From Pomphorhynchus laevis (taxonomy: Eukaryota > Acanthocephala > Palaeacanthocephala > Echinorhynchida > Pomphorhynchidae): a stretch of DNA of 64,000 bases. The notes under the pieces were generated by a model. The model was given only the letters and a program-made list of their open reading frames with translations, made no database searches and had not been told where the DNA came from. Positions 58,920 through 64,000 of the stretch are shown piece after piece. The stretch covers positions 1-64,000 of the forward strand of contig WNNJ02000342.1 in assembly GCA_012934845.2 (NCBI GenBank), read 5' to 3'. Each line of letters opens with the position of its first letter. Position 1 is the stretch's first letter. The position numbers and the translations under genes were made by a program.

Positions 58920-61900
58920 CAACCGAAAAAATGGGAAAACACAAATATAACATAAATATGCATCATTATTTATCTTCGTCGCAGAAACTATTAACACCAC
59001 GGGTTGTTCACTAGCCAAGGAGTACGTTAGCAACTTATCCAACACATAAGCTGTACCTTGAATGATTTAGCATAGGATATGTCAACAATGTTATCAGGAA
59101 AACTATTCCACGCTTTGATCGCTCGTTGTGAAATCCGGAAATGAGATGGGCATCTTCCATGATTCAAAACTACTAATTTTTCGGAATGTCCTGTACTTCC
59201 CATTATCTTGTTAAACATATACAATCCGAAATATACACCTCAACTTGATGAACAATACGATGCATAGCCAGGAGATTATACATTATCAACTCTCGCGTAT
59301 AGATACTGAACCTTAACTGCTTAAGCGAGAATGATAGGAAAGATACCGCACATATGGGCACAATTTCGTAAAGTGACGGGATATGCTCTCAAAATCGTCA
59401 ATTTATTTACTATTACAAGGAAAGATCACCGGATAAACATATTCAATCACCAGTCACACCAGCGCATTGTACAAATACACATCACAAGATGGAATTAACT
59501 TTCTAAAACAGTTCTTTATAATATGCACACTTTCCAAGATGTGTTACAAATTCTATGTGTTCGCGCTTGTCTTTAAATTTGTCTGCACCATTATACCAAG
59601 ATCTTTGGTGGTCGCAGTATTCGTAATGATATCGTCACCGAGATAGTAATTATGGCACCCGGTTGCTCTGATCAAGCCTCAAATACGCACATTGTTTGTA
59701 TTTAAACTAATTCCTGTTGTAATGGACCAACAATGAACAAGATTTAATATGTCCTGAAAAAAATTCACGATCTGTGAAATACTTAATCACCTTCCATATT
59801 TTTATGTCATCGTCAAATGCAAGAATTTTACAACTTTTTAACGAGTTAAATAACTGGTTGACAAATATATTAAAGAATAATGGGTCTAGAACATACCTTG
59901 GGGTCTCCGGTAGTATAAGTACGAGAAGAAGACAGTCACAGCCTGACTCAAACTCGAAATGATATCATGTGAAGAAAATCTTTGATATAGTAAAGAATTA
60001 TCGAGTAAACATTGTAATTCTCAAGAACAGCTTGCAACATTCGATGCGGAACCCTATCTAACGCTTGACTAAAATCTAGAAATACTGCGTCAACGCAATA
60101 ACTTTCAGCAACATGATCAACCTAATCTTCACGAGCGCATAATAATTTTGTGAGACATTGGCAAATAGGACGAAATCCGTGTTGTGCTCTATACAGGATT
60201 CTAAGTGAATTCAAATGAGCATATAAACGTTTGTTCAATATTGGCTTAAGGACTTTGCAGACCACGCTAGTAAGACATTGCACGATAATTACCGGCACTC
60301 TTTTTGTCTTCATGCTTGAAAATCAGTACAACAATGACTGTTTTCCAGATATTTGGTAATTTTGGTATGGTCAAGCTCAACTCAAATAACGACGCCAATG
60401 GCTCCGCTACGTATGGAGCAAGTAATTTAAGAAGGTATAGATGAACTTCGTCAGGCCTGCAGCGGACGCGATTGGTAATCTAGACAGTTCAATATAGACC
60501 TCTTCAGCAGATACCAATACCGGAGTGTTATTTCTGTAGACATGACTTGCTGTTGTATCCTCACGATCATCATAGGAATAAAATGTCTTAAGCTCAAATG
60601 TTGAGGCAAACATATCAGCTATCATGGCAGATGATGTAACATTTGTACCACAATCTTGTAAAGAAGAAATTGCCGCAGACAGAACTTTTGCTCCTCTGGC
60701 ATACGACCAAAATCTCATGGGATTACTACTAAAATTTTCAGCAATCTCATCTTCAAACTTGTCTCTTTTTATCTTAAGGTGATTGACTATATTATGAAAT
60801 ATGACATACTGCTTCCTGTAAGAATTGTGGTGGAGACTAAACTGGAAAAGATAATTTATATGACTTAAATCAACCTCAGTTTCGTATCAAACCATGGCGG
60901 AAACTTGCTTTTGTACACTCGTCGAAAAAGAATAAACTCGTCGGAGTTCTACTAAGGTCGAATGCATCACCTGACACCGCTCATCAACGTCACTACTACA
61001 AGAAAAAGAAGCATCCAATGCAGCATCACGCAACGCATTAACATGAGCTCTTTGACATGATATTTTCCAAATTATGGATTCAACATTATCTTTCGAATTC
61101 ACAGAACTGTGCATGTAGTCAAACGATATCATAAAGTGATCACTTAAACCTATAGGACTCCCGTATTTAAGATTACTCACATTCGTTATCAATTTAGAAA
61201 ATATAAGGTCAAGACGAGATTCCTGATTAGCCATGAACCTGGTAGATGATTGTACATGTTGATCTAGCATTAGGTCATTTGTAAGAAAATTTCACAAGTA
61301 TATGTCAGGTTCGGAAGTGTCGTTAGCTGGTATATAACGCCTTTCATGTCCAACACATGGGATATTGAAGTCGCCGACAAATTGGTATTTCTGCTCTGAG
61401 CATTTCCTTTGTACACGAAAGAATTCATCGTCCAACACGTTAGTTTGTGGAGACAGATAACACACACCGATTCTAAAATGACCTGGATGCGACAATTCGA
61501 CTGGGAAACTCGCATGTTCCCACCACATTTACCAATTTGACTACCGAATTAATCAGTCAGTTTGTTTTGGCATAAAGAGACTCCTCCGTCCTTTCGAGAA
61601 ACTCTATAGGTCCCGGTATAGTCTTTAGCCTGAAATACTCATAACGCAGTCCGATATGTCGTCATGCAACCAACTCTCAGTAAGATCAAGAATCACTGGT
61701 TTATGTGTGTTTACCCAAATTGTAAGTTCATCGAATTTAGATAGAATACTTACGCTTGTATACGCAACTTTAATGGAAGTAACACTACTCTTCAGGTTTT
61801 CTTTTGGCGTCACATCGAAAGATACTAGATCACCTAATACTGAGTAATCCTCTGAAATAAGATCAGCTCTTTTCACCACACGAATCTTCATCGACGCACT

Positions 61901-62440
61901 ACACGAAATTTTTTTATCGTTTAATTACTTTCCCTTTTCTCTATTTTAGACGCCAGATCAGCACGTACACGTTTAAGCAGTAGTCGTTCCACAACTGAAA
62001 GATCTTTGAATATTTTGACCATCTTACTTTTAAATCGAAAACCTCTTGCTATAACATATTGACTGCATCCTCCTCTGAGGCGAAAACTATCTTTAGTAAT
62101 CGTGAACATACATCCTTCGATTTTTTACCTATCCGGAATAAGCTTCTAACATTCAGCTTACGCACAATATGTTCATCCCCTTTTACGAAAATATCTGATA
62201 AGATTGAGCGGATTGAGTTAATGTCGTCGTCAGCAATAGTTTGTACATCGATTGAGGACGATTCTTGAACATTGCTAAAGAAAGGCAATTGCCTCCGATA
62301 TTGAGTTGACGTCCTCGTCAACATTAGTTAGTACATCGATTGAAGACGATTCTTAAACATTTTTAAAAATAACACAATTGCCTCCGAGAAATGCGAGTTA
62401 GATAGTTTTCATTTATAACATCACTAGTACATCTATCAGA
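58920..62440 (-). mobile_element. LINE-D copy 5, almost full span, decayed (CR1-like)
   Basis: Read downwards from 62440: ORF1 with DINSIRSILSDIFVKGDEHI, VRSLFRIGKKSKD and LLKIVFASEEDAVNML (62324-62045), ARGFRFKSKMVKIFKDLS, and a basic end. Then the endonuclease: VAYTSVSILSKFDELTIWVN (61800), DLTESWLHDD, IGVCYLSPQTNVLDDEF (61480), FVGDFNIPCVGH (61400) and SPIGLSDHFMISFDY (61150). Then comes the RT: MRFWSYARGAK (60715), a QHGFRPICQCLTKLLCA stretch (60190-60130), and an RT end reading CPSHFRISQRAIKAWNSFPD (59160-59100). Frames change many times. Its 5' end meets LINE-B copy 10. Confidence 0.75.
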
Positions 62441-62444
62441 AATA

Positions 62445-63545
62445 TCCGCCCCCTTATCGACTTCCATTCTTGTATGTATCTTCTTTTTTTCGCGTCTGTT
62501 CTAATTCATCCTCCTCCCGTCCCATCCCTATTTTTTGCGGGGTCCCACAAGGTTCAGTCCTAGGTCCCCTGCTTTTCTCTCTTCTGCTTGGCGATCTATC
62601 TCCGTTTATCAAACCTTACTCCTTTAAAATCATGCAATACGCCGATGACATTCTAATCTATGCTCATGCACCCGCACATCGCATACACGATATCGCCATT
62701 TCTGCCTCCAACTGTCTTTCTTCTATCTACAAACGTCTCTCCGATCTCCATCACGTTCTAAACCCCGACAAGTCTAAAATAATGCGGATCCTCCCCTGCA
62801 AACCAAACATATCTTCTCCCACTGTATCTTTTGCCTCATCGAGCATCTCCATAGTACACAATCTCACTTTCTTAGCCTTCCATTTCGATGATCAGCTTTC
62901 CCTTAAACCCTTCGTCCGTGACAAGGTTCGCTCGTCTAACTTAATTATCCGTGACATCCGCCGTATCCGCCCCCTTATCGACTTCCATTCTTGTATGTAT
63001 CTTCTTTCATCGCTTCTTTTCCCTAAAATCGATTACTGCCTTAGCCTTTTCGCCAATACTCCAAAATCCATCATCATACACCTTCAACAAATAATCAACT
63101 CCGCCGTTCGAGTGTTCTTTCCTCTCTGTCGCTTCGACCACACATCCACATATTTTGCCCAACTCTCCTGGCCCACCATCCACATCCGCATCAAACTCCG
63201 CCTTCTTCTCATTACTTTTCGTCTCATCGATATCGGCTCCCCATCGTTCATCAACCTTATATTCTTAGACGACAATCGCCCCACCTCGCTATCGATGCGT
63301 TCCCGTCATACCCCCTTACTCCACGTTCCTAATTACTTCAACAACCACGGTCTCCGATCCTTCCTCTTCGCCGCCTCATTCGCCTGGAATCAACTCTCTC
63401 TCGTGGTCCGCCGTGCTCCCTCCTTTATCACATTCAAACACCTCCTCCGTTCACACCTTCTCGACACATGATTTACATTTGTGTTTTGTTGTGGTCATGT
63501 AAGCGTGCGCTGGTACGCATTTGCCACGTTAAAATAAATCTTTTT
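62445..63545 (+). mobile_element. LINE-B copy 10, 5'-truncated and rearranged
   Basis: Frame 62470-63471 is open for 333 codons: FCGVPQGSVLGPLLFSLLLG (motif B), IMQYADDILIYAHAPAHRI (motif C, YADD) and VRSSNLIIRDIRRIRPLIDF, to the ORF2 end and the 3' tail (AAGCGTGCGCTGGTACGCAT, ending near 63545). The first 30 bases (CCGCCCCCTTATCGACTTCC) belong to a later part of the element (compare 62968), so the 5' junction is rearranged. Apart from lacking the start, this RT tail is the best preserved of the family here. Confidence 0.88.
62470..63471 (+). CDS. LINE-B reverse transcriptase, C-terminal 333 residues (partial, open)
   Basis: An open frame from just before motif B to the natural stop. It carries PQGSVLGP and the YADD catalytic pair, the thumb, and the C-terminal domain ending RRAPSFITFKHLLRSHLLDT, like copies 7 and 9. 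Motif A and the endonuclease are absent, so it cannot encode a working protein. The first Met at 62470 is fortuitous. Confidence 0.8.
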   Translation: MYVSSFFRVCSNSSSSRPIPIFCGVPQGSVLGPLLFSLLLGDLSPFIKPYSFKIMQYADDILIYAHAPAHRIHDIAISASNCLSSIYKRLSDLHHVLNPDKSKIMRILPCKPNISSPTVSFASSSISIVHNLTFLAFHFDDQLSLKPFVRDKVRSSNLIIRDIRRIRPLIDFHSCMYLLSSLLFPKIDYCLSLFANTPKSIIIHLQQIINSAVRVFFPLCRFDHTSTYFAQLSWPTIHIRIKLRLLLITFRLIDIGSPSFINLIFLDDNRPTSLSMRSRHTPLLHVPNYFNNHGLRSFLFAASFAWNQLSLVVRRAPSFITFKHLLRSHLLDT

Positions 63546-64000
63546 TATCAAAATATCTTAGCAATTGCGAAGAATTACACGTTCAAGAAGCTGACAGCAT
63601 ATAGAGGTTAAACTTATAAGTTTAACTTACATTCGGAATTATTGAATGTGCAATCAGTAATTCACGATCGAACCAAGGACGTGTATACCATCGAGTTGGT
63701 TGTCTGCATTGCAGTGAGAATCAATTTAAAAAAATTCAATTGTATCAATAAAGTATTAAAAGGCGTATTCTACACCATAGATAAAGCCATTAGGCCATGT
63801 GACATTGCTCAAATAACGTTCGATAATATAAAAACGGCTCTTGTACATATTCAATTTACGTTGCACGAGATACTTATATGGACAAGATTCTGTTCAATAC
63901 TAATAGTACAGGTTTGTTAATACTTTATTAGTACAGGCTTACTGTACTTTAATAGTACAGGTTTATTAAAGTAGCTATTGTGGGTATCCATCCACTATCA
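63546..64000. other. No gene; short repeat near the end
   Basis: AT-rich DNA. TTAATAGTACAGG(T/C)TT-like phrases repeat three to four times at 63898-63975. The frame 63642-63920 (92 codons) shows no motif I know and could be chance. Confidence 0.4.

Overview
The window is animal genomic DNA. It has GT-AG introns, is AT-rich, and is crowded with Penelope-like elements (PLEs), CR1/L2- and I-like LINEs, an IS630/Tc1-type transposon, satellites and long (TA)n runs. I see no tRNA or rRNA gene, no CRISPR array and no operon-like layout. An invertebrate is likely from the transposon mix, but I cannot name the phylum.

Positions 1-8,800 hold the 3' part of one host gene on the + strand. Seven exons join with consistent reading phase, from a transmembrane exon at 1015-1172 to a stop at 8769-8771, with a poly(A) signal just after it. 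The pattern (one membrane span, a short basic stretch, a long Ser/Asn/Gln-rich tail, an acidic E-W motif followed by an SLY motif) recalls the C-terminal half of TMEM131. Its introns already carry a 377-bp repeat, a (TA)n run, two Penelope-like fragments and a foldback repeat.

From about 8,800 to the end I see no convincing host gene, only layers of repeats. The main families are: PLE-A (AT-rich, YIDD-type RT, no endonuclease after the RT), six or more pieces; PLE-P (one open 822-residue RT plus GIY-YIG frame) and PLE-Q (a decayed relative); LINE-B (L2/CR1-like, PHD-finger-like ORF1, GC-richer), ten pieces with a common 3' tail; LINE-C (I/R1-like, CCHC ORF1), two copies; LINE-D (CR1-like), several decayed copies; element F (RT with TQGDP and YADD plus a C-terminal KGG...RH / ARLD region); and a 1,437-bp DD34E transposon that looks whole.

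The best structure is the nesting. Around 26,400-34,790 a PLE-A copy is split at an AT run by about 4.5 kb containing PLE-P, another PLE-A scrap and PLE-Q, and split again by the DD34E transposon, whose TA duplication can be checked against a nearby unfilled copy. At 13,500-17,560 another PLE-A carries a LINE-B and a second PLE-A end. From 37,900 to 47,450 a 141-142-bp satellite is broken by LINE-B, LINE-C (with an 11-bp target duplication) and LINE-D. At 52,300-58,900 element F is split by the longest LINE-B.
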